DNA of 64,000 nucleotides from Shinisaurus crocodilurus (lineage: Eukaryota; Chordata; Lepidosauria; Squamata; Shinisauridae), in the NCBI GenBank assembly GCA_021292165.1, contig CM037877.1, forward strand, positions 210,780,715 to 210,844,714, in the 5' to 3' direction. The notes below the pieces were generated by a model, which saw only the letters and a list, made by a program, of their open reading frames with translations, did no database searches and was not told where the DNA came from. The position numbers were made by a program, and so were the translations under genes. This document shows positions 58,601 to 58,907 of the stretch, in pieces; the first letter of the stretch is position 1, and every line of letters begins with the position of its first letter.

Positions 58601-58907
58601 ACCCCATGAAAGAGAAGTGCACATCTCAAATCTGCAATTGCCCATAGCTCTTGGGCATAAGCCCACTGGGTGGTGCCTGGAGACACGTCTCCAACCACGA
58701 CTGCATCTATGGTACTGCTTAAAGTGCCCCTCTCAGGGAGGAGTGGAAGGCATGCCGCGTTCTGGCAAGCTCCCCCTCAACTATCCATGGATGGGTTTTT
58801 GACATTTCTTTTGTTTTGTAATGGCAGCTGAATCTTGTTTTGCAGATACGGATTTGTCACCTGACAAGCCACCGCCAATAGGGGAACCTGGACTTTATCA
58901 GAGCTAA
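4445..58907 (+). CDS. MFSD4A: MFSD4A, whole gene (ten-exon coding join), MFS membrane protein
   Basis: The coding join is 4445-4677, 28300-28498, 30529-30768, 47349-47517, 49825-49940, 51503-51676, 53137-53284, 55544-55614, 57968-58088, 58846-58907. It totals 1533 nt, or 510 residues plus TAA, close to the mammalian protein (about 514). All nine introns are GT..AG; their phases in order are 2,0,0,1,0,0,1,0,1. Landmarks recalled from mammalian MFSD4A are present, including [59 protein letters not shown] and LFLSSTFPS. Estimated helices are near residues 20-41, 53-74, 82-101, 104-126, 146-165, 213-236, 299-318, 340-363, 370-392, 393-416, 428-450 and 457-483, the 12-helix MFS plan. The family is an orphan transporter related to the sodium-glucose transporter NaGLT1/MFSD4B. 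The substrate is not shown by the sequence. No frameshift or internal stop was found, so the gene looks functional. Confidence 0.96.
5472..5601 (+). repeat. hAT-type MITE, CTTCCCCAACC family
   Basis: The left arm reads CTTCCCCAACC, CCCTCCAGATGTGTTGGACTA then CAACTCCCATCA. The right arm is its inverted relative, ending CCAGGTTGGGGAAGG. The flanks are similar but not identical (TATGATGG and TCAGATGG), which may be a worn 8-bp TSD. Confidence 0.7.
6167..6340 (+). mobile_element. 5S rRNA-derived SINE fused to a CR1 3' tail
   Basis: The 5' half carries GGAAAGCTAAGCAGGGTC then CCTGGTTATTACTTG and ATGGGAGACC. These match the internal control region of vertebrate 5S rRNA (GGAAGCTAAGCAGGGTC, CCTGGTTAGTACTTGG, ATGGGAGACC) with few changes. 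After a short spacer the 3' half reads GAGTTGGACTTGATAGCC and CTCCTTCCAACTCGAT then CTATGAAAT, the CR1 3' end. The structure fits a SINE transcribed from a 5S promoter and mobilised by CR1. Alternatively, a 5S pseudogene may lie beside a CR1 tail. Confidence 0.65.
6556..6578 (+). repeat. (GT)n microsatellite
   Basis: Eleven or so GT units lie in intron 1. Length polymorphism is likely; no other role is visible. Confidence 0.9.
6763..6897 (+). repeat. hAT-type MITE, CTTCCCCAACC family (135 bp)
   Basis: The diverged left arm CTCCCCAAACTG pairs with the intact right arm CACCAGGTTGGGGAAGGCTG. The arm contains ACTACAACTCCCAGCATCC, close to the ZNF143/THAP11 site, and the other arm carries the inverted ATGGGAGTTGAAGT. 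Confidence 0.7.
8351..8970 (-). mobile_element. LINE 3' region, minus strand, L2/CR1-like
   Basis: Read on the minus strand, the element ends in an AAATAAATAAATAAA tail (TTTATTTATTTA on +, near 8354). Further 5' it encodes [20 protein letters not shown], a typical C-terminal segment of L2-type reverse transcriptase. It is interrupted by stops and 5'-truncated. Confidence 0.7.
8972..9075 (+). repeat. hAT-type MITE, short hairpin copy
   Basis: The left arm CTCCAACCTGGTGCCCTCCA and ATGTGTTGGACTACAACTCC are mirrored by GGAGTTGTGCTCCAACACAT and CTGGAGGGCTCCAGG. The loop is only a few bases (around ATCCCATGAATGAT). It abuts the LINE fragment at 8351-8970. Confidence 0.7.
9860..10110 (+). mobile_element. 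Tc1/mariner-type MITE copy 1 (251 bp)
   Basis: Terminal inverted repeats CAGTCATGCCTTGGATTG and (inverted) CAGTAATACCTTGGATTG are flanked on both sides by TA, the Tc1/mariner target duplication. No transposase is encoded. The family has three more copies at 23959, 25284 and 26903. Confidence 0.88.
10811..10944 (+). mobile_element. hAT MITE with perfect 8-bp TSD (134 bp)
   Basis: The ends GGGGTAGGTAACC and the inverted GGGTTATCTACCCC are flanked by ATTTAGAC at 10803-10810 and 10945-10952. The interior is the shared palindromic core (CCAGATGTTTTGGACTACAA, CTCC, then the inverse). The TSD length assigns it to the hAT superfamily. Confidence 0.88.
11393..11478 (+). repeat. Fragment of a tRNA-promoter SINE (GGCATCTCCAGGTAGGGCTG family)
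   Basis: CTGGCATCTCTAGGTAGGGC then GAAACTTGGGAGAGCTG matches the body of the SINE seen intact at 39691-40280. Both ends are lost. Confidence 0.55.
11500..12060 (-). mobile_element. CR1 3' fragment, minus strand, interrupted by another CR1 piece
   Basis: On + it reads TTGGAGGGGACTTTGTAGACC and CTCCAGTGAGTGAGGGAGAG then CCCACCACC, the complement of the CR1 reverse-transcriptase C-terminus and 3' end. At 11613-11748 it is split by a + strand fragment (CCAGTTGCTGGGGAACATGA and CTTCTTATGTTCTTA). That fragment belongs to a different CR1/L3-like family also present at 28817 and 56430. Confidence 0.7.
13006..13068 (+). repeat. Local duplicate, copy A
   Basis: GAAAGGGCTGCATGATC, then CTTCTGCCCTTGTAAATGGC, recurs at 13787-13832 with a 12-base gap between the two blocks in this copy. 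The pair is about 780 bases apart in direct orientation. Confidence 0.75.
13230..13610 (+). repeat. Dispersed repeat split by a Sauria SINE
   Basis: The left part TTTGCCTTCTGGGAAACAAA and the right part CCCACCACCCAAAAAGGTTG match a continuous relative at 54250-54395 (TTTGCCTTCCGGGAAATGGG, CCCACCAACCCAAAAAGGTT). The SINE at 13299-13540 was therefore inserted into an older copy. Confidence 0.65.
13299..13540 (+). mobile_element. Sauria SINE, near full length
   Basis: It has a tRNA-like promoter with box A (TAGTGGTGAGAGTG) and box B (GGTTCTAGTCC), a conserved body (CTCAGCCTAACCTACCTCAC) and the 3' end CCGCCTTGGGTTCCTTGCAG shared with Bov-B LINEs. It ends in an ATAAA-type tail, with short flanking repeats ATGCCA on both sides. 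The family is restricted to squamates and is the best taxonomic marker here. Confidence 0.92.
13787..13945 (+). repeat. Clustered inverted repeats after local duplicate copy B
   Basis: Copy B (13787-13832) is followed by alternating units of GGCTCTGAACATAGATAAC and its complement. A perfect 21-bp inverted pair lies at 13822-13842 and 13868-13888, and another runs 13893-13930 around a short loop. Several mutually exclusive hairpins are possible. Confidence 0.8.
15880..16026 (+). mobile_element. LINE/SINE 3' tail
   Basis: TTAGCTGCCTCAAGCACCAT and AAAGGCAGGATATAAATTAA, ending AATAAATAAATG, form a retroposon 3' end. Nothing of the body can be assigned. Confidence 0.5.
16692..17812 (+). mobile_element. 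Sauria SINE split by a hAT element
   Basis: The 5' piece (16692-16719) carries the start and box A. The 3' piece (17621-17812) carries box B (GGTTCTAGTCC), the body and the TTCCTTGCAGGAAAAAGGCG end. The split is explained exactly by the hAT insertion at 16720-17620, with GATTAGAG duplicated. The 3' piece has lost part of the GATAAAATGGAGAGG region. Confidence 0.9.
16720..17620. mobile_element. Non-autonomous hAT element, 901 bp, perfect 8-bp TSD
   Basis: Both ends read CAGTGATGGCGAACCT in inverted orientation (16-bp perfect TIR). The element is flanked by GATTAGAG at 16712-16719 and 17621-17628. The interior has only short frames and no transposase, so it is non-autonomous. The TIR resembles, from memory, the OC1/OposCharlie group of hAT elements known for horizontal spread among vertebrates; that assignment needs a search. 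Confidence 0.92.
18085..18236 (+). mobile_element. Retroposon 3' end with ATAAA tail
   Basis: GATTGTAAGCCTGCGGGCAG, AACCGCCCAGAGAGCTTC, TATTGGGCGGTATAAAAATG and an AAATAAATAAAT tail form a typical reptilian LINE/SINE 3' end. No coding part is preserved. Confidence 0.6.
18925..19090 (-). mobile_element. tRNA-promoter SINE, minus strand
   Basis: The complement matches the SINE at 39691-40280: on + it reads TTGGTCCATCTAGCCCCGTA, CTATCTGGAGATGCCGGGGA and GGGACCTTCGGCATTC. It lacks the 3' tail and is old. Confidence 0.65.
19134..19873. mobile_element. GC-rich non-autonomous hAT-like element, 740 bp
   Basis: The ends CAGGGCCAGGCC and (inverted) CAGGCCCAGCG are flanked by TTCTTCAT at 19126-19133 and TTCATCAT at 19874-19881, an 8-bp TSD with one mismatch. 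The interior has a CTG repeat (about 19228-19252), a C-rich tract and a long imperfect inverted repeat whose arms (about 19420-19505 and 19565-19662) contain GAGGTGTCCCGGGAGAT-type sequence. No transposase frame is seen. Confidence 0.7.
20845..21175 (-). mobile_element. LINE 3' region, minus strand
   Basis: On + it starts TTTCTTTCTTTATTTGTACA, continues with many AACA/TTTAAA runs, then GTGGAGAAAGAGCTGTTGCA, the usual layout of reptilian L2-like 3' ends read backward. It is strongly decayed. Confidence 0.45.
21280..21405 (+). repeat. hAT-type MITE, AGATGTTTTGGGCTACAACT family
   Basis: The left arm CAGGGGAAGGCAACCCAGTG, then CTCCAGATGTTTTGGGCTAC, is mirrored by TTGTAGTCCAAAACATCTAG. The flanks GCCTATGT and GCCTAAGA share five leading bases and may be a worn TSD. 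Confidence 0.65.
22471..23215 (-). mobile_element. CR1 LINE 3' portion with reverse-transcriptase C-terminus
   Basis: The minus strand reads through a 192-codon open frame at 22551-23129 containing [27 protein letters not shown] and [16 protein letters not shown]. These are the standard CR1 ORF2 C-terminal blocks. The 3' UTR follows, ending in the CR1-type ATTCTAT near 22473. A stop codon just 5' of the open stretch shows the copy is dead. This is the best-preserved CR1 in the window. Confidence 0.9.
23959..24209 (-). mobile_element. Tc1/mariner-type MITE copy 2 (251 bp, inverted)
   Basis: This has the same family and length as the copy at 9860, in opposite orientation. TA flanks lie at 23957-23958 and 24210-24211. 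On + it begins CAATAATACCTTGGATTGCA and ends CAAGGCATGACTG. Confidence 0.88.
24215..24430 (-). mobile_element. Old tRNA-derived SINE, minus strand
   Basis: On + it reads CAGATTAGGCTGAGAGATAT, CACCCAGGGAGCTTCATGAC and TCCTAGTCCAACACGCC, the complement of a Sauria-like body and promoter. It is much more diverged than the other copies and lies directly against the mariner MITE. Confidence 0.6.
24549..24608. mobile_element. 60-bp hairpin hAT MITE, internally deleted
   Basis: It keeps only the outer arms of the 135-bp family: AATGTTCTCCAACCTTGGGT and the inverse GACCCAAGGTTGGAGAATA. The flanks ATGTAGAT (24541-24548) and GTGTAGAT (24609-24616) form an 8-bp TSD with one change. Confidence 0.85.
24617..24790 (+). 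mobile_element. MIR-like ancient SINE fragment
   Basis: TTTGAGTCTCTGTTCCCCAT then CTGTGAAAACAAC and TTTCACAGGGTTGCTCTGAG follow the order of the MIR core (CTCTGTTTCCTCATCTGTAAAAT, GGGTTGTTGTGAGGAT). It is highly diverged. Confidence 0.45.
25000..25135 (+). repeat. Widespread amniote repeat fragment (unassigned class)
   Basis: CATCTGAAGAAGTGGACTAT, GTCCATGAAAGCTTATGCC, AAGGTGCCACCAAAGCACTT and AACTAACATGGCTACCC occur in this order in a repeat I recognise from other reptiles. A trace recurs at 43280-43305 (GTCTGCAAGGTGCCACAAGA). I cannot name its class. Confidence 0.5.
25284..25526 (+). mobile_element. Tc1/mariner-type MITE copy 3 (243 bp)
   Basis: TA flanks lie at 25282-25283 and 25527-25528. 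The ends are CAGTCATGCCTTGGATTGAG and CCAAGGTATCACTG. It lies 1.07 kb from copy 2 in opposite orientation, so the two could pair in the transcript. Confidence 0.88.
26903..27153 (+). mobile_element. Tc1/mariner-type MITE copy 4 (251 bp)
   Basis: TA flanks lie at 26901-26902 and 27154-27155. The ends are CAGTTATGCCTTGGATTGAG and CCAAGGTATTATTG. It has the same orientation as copies 1 and 3. Confidence 0.88.
27465..28140 (+). mobile_element. L2-like reverse transcriptase fragment
   Basis: Near 27470-27690 the + strand encodes [18 protein letters not shown], then [20 protein letters not shown]. These match the RT blocks QSGFRPGHGTETALVAL and VDHGILLxRLxxMGxGGxxLxW of L2-clade LINEs. A partial hAT MITE (27731-27797) interrupts it, and a later piece at 27800-28140 resembles the 3' end. 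The ASFDTV-like catalytic region is decayed. Confidence 0.65.
27731..27797 (+). repeat. Half of a hAT-type MITE
   Basis: Only the right arm remains: GATGCTGGGAGTTGTAGTCC then AACTGGAGGGCACCAGGTTG. The complement contains ACTACAACTCCCAGCATCC, matching the ZNF143/THAP11-type site to one base. Confidence 0.6.
28171..28197 (+). repeat. (GGT)n microsatellite near the end of intron 1
   Basis: About eight GGT units end roughly 100 bases before exon 2. The position is close enough to lie between a branch point and other splicing elements, but the tract itself is ordinary. Confidence 0.85.
28300..28498 (+). CDS. MFSD4A: MFSD4A exon 2 (residues 78-144)
   Basis: The acceptor is TTTTGATCCAG, ending at 28299. 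The single leading base completes the split Thr codon. The exon encodes helix 3 and helix 4 with the conserved GLAMGCIDT block, then the loop leading to QKDSAVFLQ. The donor is GTGAGA at 28499, phase 0. The polar GCID segment in helix 4 is conserved with the mammalian protein and is a plausible part of the transport path; that role is inference. Confidence 0.97.
28817..29003 (+). mobile_element. CR1/L3-like LINE 3' fragment
   Basis: AATGGCTACTAGTCCTGGCA, CCAGTTGCTGGGGAACACAA and TGGTCTGACCCAGTGCTGGC match in order the 3' part of the element at 55757-56657. Confidence 0.7.
29530..29760 (-). mobile_element. Sauria SINE, minus strand
   Basis: On + it reads TTCCTGCAAGGAACCCAAAC, TTTTATCCTCACAACAAC, CTGAGAGTCAGTGACTGGCC and GACTAGAACCTGGATATCCC, the complement of the full SINE including boxes A and B. 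It is nearly complete. Confidence 0.9.
30529..30768 (+). CDS. MFSD4A: MFSD4A exon 3 (residues 145-224)
   Basis: The acceptor TTTGTGTAG ends at 30528. The exon encodes helix 5 ([18 protein letters not shown]), a long polar loop and the start of helix 6 ([14 protein letters not shown]). The loop between helices 5 and 6, about residues 166-211, is the most divergent part compared with the mammalian protein. It carries two N-glycosylation sequons, N174-S-T and N197-L-S, as expected for an extracellular loop. The donor is GTAAGT at 30769, phase 0. Confidence 0.97.
33939..34370 (-). mobile_element. LINE 3' region, minus strand
   Basis: On + it runs TTTTATTGATTGGTTTGATT, CCTGCCTTTCCACCAAGAAA and CAGGCGGCGAACAATCATAG, then ATTAAAAACA runs and AAGGCCTGCTTGAATAAAAA, GCCTTTGCCTGCC. 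This is the reverse of a common squamate LINE 3' end. It is GC-rich toward 34370 and terminates there. Confidence 0.6.
34664..34746 (+). repeat. Short palindromic repeat (GCAATCCTA..TAGG family)
   Basis: GGCTGCAATCCTAAAAAACA, GTGGGACTTACTTCCTGAGT, then AAACATGCATAGG belongs to a squamate family with arms CAATCCTA and TAGGATTG. Relatives lie at 54841 and 60773. Confidence 0.45.
35405..35517 (+). repeat. hAT-type MITE, TAGCCTTCCC family
   Basis: The outer ends TAGCCTTCCCTAATCCTGGT and the inverted TAGCCTTCCCCAACCTGGTT agree. The interior is shortened to CCAACCCCAGCC. Confidence 0.65.
35984..36094 (+). repeat. hAT-type MITE, CAGGGGTGGGCCACTT family
   Basis: CAGGGGTGGGCCACTTGTGG, CCTACATTTCCCATAATCCC and the inverse GGGGGTTGTAGGCCAAGACA have the same layout as the other hairpins but only weak ends. 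The TSD is not clear. Confidence 0.5.
36619..36710 (+). repeat. Truncated hAT-type MITE
   Basis: CCCATTGGCTGTGCTGGCGA, GATGGGAGTTGCAGACCACA and CATCTGGAGGGCTGCACG match the right half of the 135-bp MITE. The left arm is lost. Confidence 0.5.
36811..36945. mobile_element. 135-bp perfect hairpin hAT MITE with 8-bp TSD
   Basis: Two 66-bp arms are exact reverse complements around a 3-base loop (ATA at 36877-36879). The ends are CAGTGTTCTCCAACC. CACTATGG is duplicated at 36803-36810 and 36946-36953. CTACAACTCCCAGCATGC (36849-36866, and inverted at 36890-36907) resembles the ZNF143/THAP11 site. A perfect inverted repeat of this length implies recent insertion. Confidence 0.95.
38285..38480 (-). 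mobile_element. LINE 3' region, minus strand
   Basis: AT-rich + sequence (AATAATAACAATAATTG, AAGGTGACTTGCAACAGA, AAATACAACCACACAATAAA) resembles the reversed 3' UTR of an L2-like LINE. No coding trace remains. Confidence 0.4.
38767..38964. mobile_element. hAT MITE with 8-bp TSD (198 bp)
   Basis: The arms read CAGGGGAGGCTGGTGATGAC, TCCTATTTCGGTGGGGCTCC and, inverted from the right, CAGGTGACTCCTATGTCGGC then GGGGCTCC. The flanks GTGTGATA (38759-38766) and GTGTAATA (38965-38972) differ at one base. Confidence 0.8.
39071..39361. mobile_element. Possible DNA element, TTGGATC..GATCCAACC termini
   Basis: The left AGTTGGATCTAGATTG and right CTCTGGATCCAACCCAGTG ends are inverted relatives. The inside is GAGGCTCCCTGCCGGAGGAA, also present near 52525 (GAGGCTCCCTGCTGGAGGAG). 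No TSD can be fixed. Confidence 0.45.
39691..40280 (+). mobile_element. tRNA-promoter SINE split by a hAT MITE
   Basis: The 5' part has GTAGCTCCGTAGTGTGGCGC, box B-like GGTTCAAAACC, GGCATCTCCAGGTAGGGCTG and AAACTCTGGGGAGAGTCGCT. The 3' part (from 40204) has AATACTGAGTGGACTATGGT, CTGACTTGGTAGAAGTC and CAGTTTCCTATGTTCCT. The break is the 374-bp hAT element. A tRNA-Ala-like promoter is likely. Confidence 0.85.
39830..40203. mobile_element. hAT element of the CAGGGGTGCAGGAAC family (374 bp)
   Basis: The ends CAGGGGTGCAGGAAC and (inverted) CAGGGGTGCAGAACC match. The flanks are GCATGGAT and GCATAGGT, an 8-bp TSD with two changes. Relatives lie at 42463-42792 and 50459-50790. A short direct repeat (CAGGCCTGAGGTTCTGCACC) is duplicated next to the right end. 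Confidence 0.85.
40911..41581. mobile_element. GC-rich hAT element with CpG-island-like core, 671 bp, perfect TSD
   Basis: The ends CAGGGCCGGATTAAGA and (inverted) CAGGGCCTGGATTAAGA are flanked by CTCCCGGG at 40903-40910 and 41582-41589. The core (about 41080-41540) is very rich in CG, GGC, GCT and GGA repeats and includes an inverted repeat at 41231-41242 and 41248-41259. A nested start at 40982 (AGGACCGGTGCAGGGCAGTT) suggests more than one event. No transposase; long frames in it follow base composition. Confidence 0.88.
42300..42413 (+). repeat. Degenerate hAT-type MITE
   Basis: CCCAGCCAGCATGGCCACAC, GAAGTCTAATACATCTGGAG and CCACCAGGTTGGAGAAGAC follow the right half of the 135-bp family; the left end is weak. 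Confidence 0.5.
42463..42792. mobile_element. hAT element of the CAGGGGTGGTGAAC family (330 bp)
   Basis: The ends CAGGGGTGGTGAAC and (inverted) CAGGGGTGCTGAACC are flanked by TGCTAGAG (42455-42462) and TGCTAGAT (42793-42800). The interior ATTTTAGCTCAGAGATCTTC and AAAGCCAGGAAACCACCGAA is shared with the elements at 39830 and 50459. Confidence 0.88.
43504..43742 (+). mobile_element. Sauria SINE, near full length
   Basis: It has box A (TAGTGGTGAGAGTG), box B with one change (GGTTCTAATCC), the CTCAGCCTAACCTACCTCAC body, the CCGCCTTGAGTTCCTTGCAG 3' end and an AATAAATAAATA tail. It is one of the two freshest copies here. Confidence 0.93.
43903..44098 (+). mobile_element. Diverged Sauria-type SINE
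   Basis: Box A-like TATAATGGTTTGAGTG, box B-like GGTTCAAATCC and CTCAGCCTAACCTACCTCAC are kept. The 3' end (GAGGCAGGGTGGGGTAGAAA) differs from the Bov-B-like end of its neighbour, so this may be another subfamily. Confidence 0.75.
45600..45790 (-). mobile_element. MIR-like ancient SINE, minus strand
   Basis: AACAGAGGGGAAACTCAGGC, then TGAGATAATCAGGCAA, corresponds to the complement of the MIR core (GAGGAAACTGAGGC). It is highly diverged. Confidence 0.4.
47349..47517 (+). CDS. MFSD4A: MFSD4A exon 4 (residues 225-280 and part of 281)
   Basis: The acceptor TGTTCTCCAG ends at 47348. The exon encodes the end of helix 6 ([16 protein letters not shown]) and most of the large cytoplasmic loop joining the two six-helix halves. 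It has a CC pair after the helix, then the conserved PADELALET block and an acidic, serine-rich stretch ([11 protein letters not shown]) that could be phosphorylated. The donor is GTGAGA at 47518, phase 1. Confidence 0.96.
47518..49824 (+). other. MFSD4A: Intron 4 of MFSD4A (2.3 kb, phase 1)
   Basis: No delimited transposon was recognised. There is a poly-C tract near 49507-49524. The sequence is otherwise unremarkable. Confidence 0.85.
49825..49940 (+). CDS. MFSD4A: MFSD4A exon 5 (residues 281-319)
   Basis: The acceptor TCTCTACCCAG ends at 49824. Two leading bases complete the split Gly codon. The exon encodes the end of the central loop ([18 protein letters not shown]) and helix 7 ([18 protein letters not shown]). 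The donor is GTAAGG at 49941, phase 0. The mammalian protein has DGLTGAYSAF at the next junction and this one DGILGEYSGF, so the exon boundary falls at a variable point after helix 7. Confidence 0.96.
50459..50790. mobile_element. hAT element of the CAGGGGTGCTGGGAC family (332 bp)
   Basis: It begins CAGGGGTGCTGGGAC and ends GGTTCTGTACCCTAG. The interior TTTAGCTTGAAGCTCTTACT and AAAGCTGGGAAACGACCAAA match the copies at 39830 and 42463. The flanks TTTGAAGC and CTGTAAGC agree at five of eight bases, so the TSD is worn. Confidence 0.75.
50880..51420 (+). mobile_element. LINE 3' end, L2-like
   Basis: AATGCTGGGTTTGACCTATA, AGGCCCTTTGTGGCTTGGGA and CCCCAGAGAGGTCCGCCTGG, then GTGCCAGGCAAAGGCATT, is a common squamate LINE 3' region. 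It encodes [11 protein letters not shown]. The 3' UTR ends near 51420 in an AT-rich tract. Confidence 0.7.
51503..51676 (+). CDS. MFSD4A: MFSD4A exon 6 (residues 320-377)
   Basis: The acceptor CACTCCCTCAG ends at 51502. The exon encodes the loop after helix 7 with the conserved [16 protein letters not shown] block, helix 8, and the [14 protein letters not shown] loop, the second-half counterpart of the MFS motif A region. It then enters helix 9 at FINV. The donor is GTACGA at 51677, which has G at +5 but poor +4 and +6 bases. It is supported because it restores the FINVVG continuity of the family. If the donor were skipped the frame would stay open for 53 more codons. Confidence 0.95.
51677..53136 (+). 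other. MFSD4A: Intron 6 of MFSD4A (1.5 kb, phase 0, weak donor)
   Basis: The donor is GTACGA. A probable palindromic DNA element lies at 52756-52886. A second block near 52190-52540 (GGTTGGATCCAGATTTACTC, GAGGCTCCCTGCTGGAGGAG) resembles the element at 39071. Confidence 0.85.
52756..52886. mobile_element. Palindromic MITE, TGGGTTGGATCC family
   Basis: The ends CAATGGGTTGGATCCAGA and (inverted) CACTGGGTTGGATCTA agree. The inner arms GAGTAGACCCATTGAAATCA and the inverse TTGATTTCAGTTGGTCTC extend the symmetry. No duplication can be fixed at the flanks. A relative fragment lies at 60656-60726. Confidence 0.7.
53137..53284 (+). CDS. MFSD4A: MFSD4A exon 7 (residues 378-426 and part of 427)
   Basis: The acceptor TGTCATTGCAG ends at 53136, after a pyrimidine-rich tract. 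The exon encodes the rest of helix 9 ([14 protein letters not shown]), helix 10 ([20 protein letters not shown]) and the loop [11 protein letters not shown]. The [17 protein letters not shown] block is nearly invariant with the mammalian protein. The donor is GTAAAT at 53285, phase 1. Confidence 0.96.
54250..54395 (+). repeat. Dispersed repeat (TTTGCCTTCCGGGAAATGGG family)
   Basis: This is the uninterrupted relative of the repeat split by a SINE at 13230-13610. It includes CATGGTAGCCATTTTGTGAG and CCCACCAACCCAAAAAGGTT. A hAT origin is possible but not shown. Confidence 0.55.
54470..54604. mobile_element. 135-bp hairpin hAT MITE with 8-bp TSD, second copy
   Basis: Same length and arms as the copy at 36811, with three differences on the right arm. 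GTCTAGCA is duplicated at 54462-54469 and 54605-54612. The left arm keeps CTACAACTCCCAGCATGC (54508-54525) intact; the right arm copy is altered. Confidence 0.95.
54841..54953. mobile_element. Palindromic MITE, GCCCAATCCTATGCAAG family
   Basis: GGCCCAATCCTATGCAAGTT, TAGACAGAAAAAAAGGCC, then ACAACTTCCAGCATGC mirrors GCATGCTGGGAGTTGT, CCTTTTTTCCTGTCTGAAC and TTGCATAGGATTGGGCCC. The arms are about 54 bp around CC. Relatives are at 574-711 and, in part, 34664 and 60773. Confidence 0.85.
55544..55614 (+). CDS. MFSD4A: MFSD4A exon 8 (residues 427-450)
   Basis: This is a short exon of 71 bases, with acceptor TTTTATTCCAG ending at 55543. Two leading bases complete a split Gly codon. It encodes helix 11, [18 protein letters not shown] then LLVGS. 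The only clear difference from the mammalian protein is a Met to Leu change near the end. The donor is GTAAGT at 55615, phase 0. Confidence 0.95.
55732..55761 (+). repeat. Short 11-bp tandem repeat
   Basis: GATCCTAAGCC is repeated 2.6 times just before the CR1-like element. It is probably a local slippage product. Confidence 0.7.
55757..56657 (+). mobile_element. CR1/L3-like LINE 3' portion
   Basis: The + strand encodes [11 protein letters not shown], then [34 protein letters not shown] and [17 protein letters not shown]. These are the order and spacing of the CR1-clade reverse-transcriptase C-terminus, broken by stops and an 18-bp duplication near 56078-56113 (GGCAACTAAAATGATCAA). The 3' UTR follows to CTTCTTATGTTC. 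The N-terminal RT is missing. Confidence 0.85.
56661..56943 (-). mobile_element. tRNA-promoter SINE, minus strand, with nested MITE
   Basis: On + it starts AAGCTGCCTTATAACGAGTC, AGACCATTGGTCTATC. It resumes after the MITE (about 56729-56838) with ACACTGACTGGCAGCGGC and ends GGGACCTTCTGCATGCAAAG, TGCTCTACCACTGAGCTA. The last is the complement of a tRNA-Ala-like promoter (TAGCTCAGTGGTAGAGCA). It matches the SINE at 39691. Confidence 0.85.
56729..56838 (+). repeat. hAT-type MITE inside a SINE
   Basis: GTACCCTCCAGACATTTTGA, CTAGCTGGGGCTGATGGGAG and ACATCTGGAGGGCACCAGGT, ending GGGAAGGCTGG, match the CTTCCCCAACC family. Its borders with the SINE are blurred. Confidence 0.65.
57108..57306 (+). mobile_element. 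Diverged Sauria-type SINE
   Basis: CAGTGTGGTGTAGGGGTTAG, CTGGGTGACCTGGGGCCATA and GGGTTGTTGTGAGGATAAAA are retained. The box B region is deleted. It forms an inverted pair with the next SINE. Confidence 0.75.
57346..57554 (-). mobile_element. Sauria SINE, minus strand
   Basis: On + it reads TTTTCCTGCAAGAAACCCAA, CTCCATTTTATCCTCACAGC, GTGACTGGCCCAAAGTCACC and GGGACTAGAACCCAGATCTC. It is complete from box A to the Bov-B-like end. Confidence 0.9.
57968..58088 (+). CDS. MFSD4A: MFSD4A exon 9 (residues 451-490 and part of 491)
   Basis: The acceptor CTCCATGACAG ends at 57967. The exon encodes the helix 11-12 turn (IIHDQGSYS) and helix 12 ([20 protein letters not shown]), followed by the conserved FFHRMHP exit. 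The donor is GTAAGG at 58089, phase 1. An inverted pair of SINEs (57108-57306 on + and 57346-57554 on -) lies 0.4-0.9 kb upstream in intron 8. Confidence 0.96.
58089..58845 (+). other. MFSD4A: Intron 9 of MFSD4A (0.76 kb, phase 1)
   Basis: The donor is GTAAGG and the acceptor CTTGTTTTGCAG. There is a short GT run and a poly-G tract near 58350-58366. No transposon was recognised. Confidence 0.88.
58846..58907 (+). CDS. MFSD4A: MFSD4A exon 10, C-terminal tail and stop (residues 491-510)
   Basis: The acceptor CTTGTTTTGCAG ends at 58845. The exon encodes a short, proline-rich cytoplasmic tail ([20 protein letters not shown]) and stops with TAA at 58905-58907. The tail is poorly conserved with the mammalian protein in length and sequence. 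Phase 1 joining and the strong acceptor support it, and the overall length of 510 residues fits the family. Confidence 0.92.
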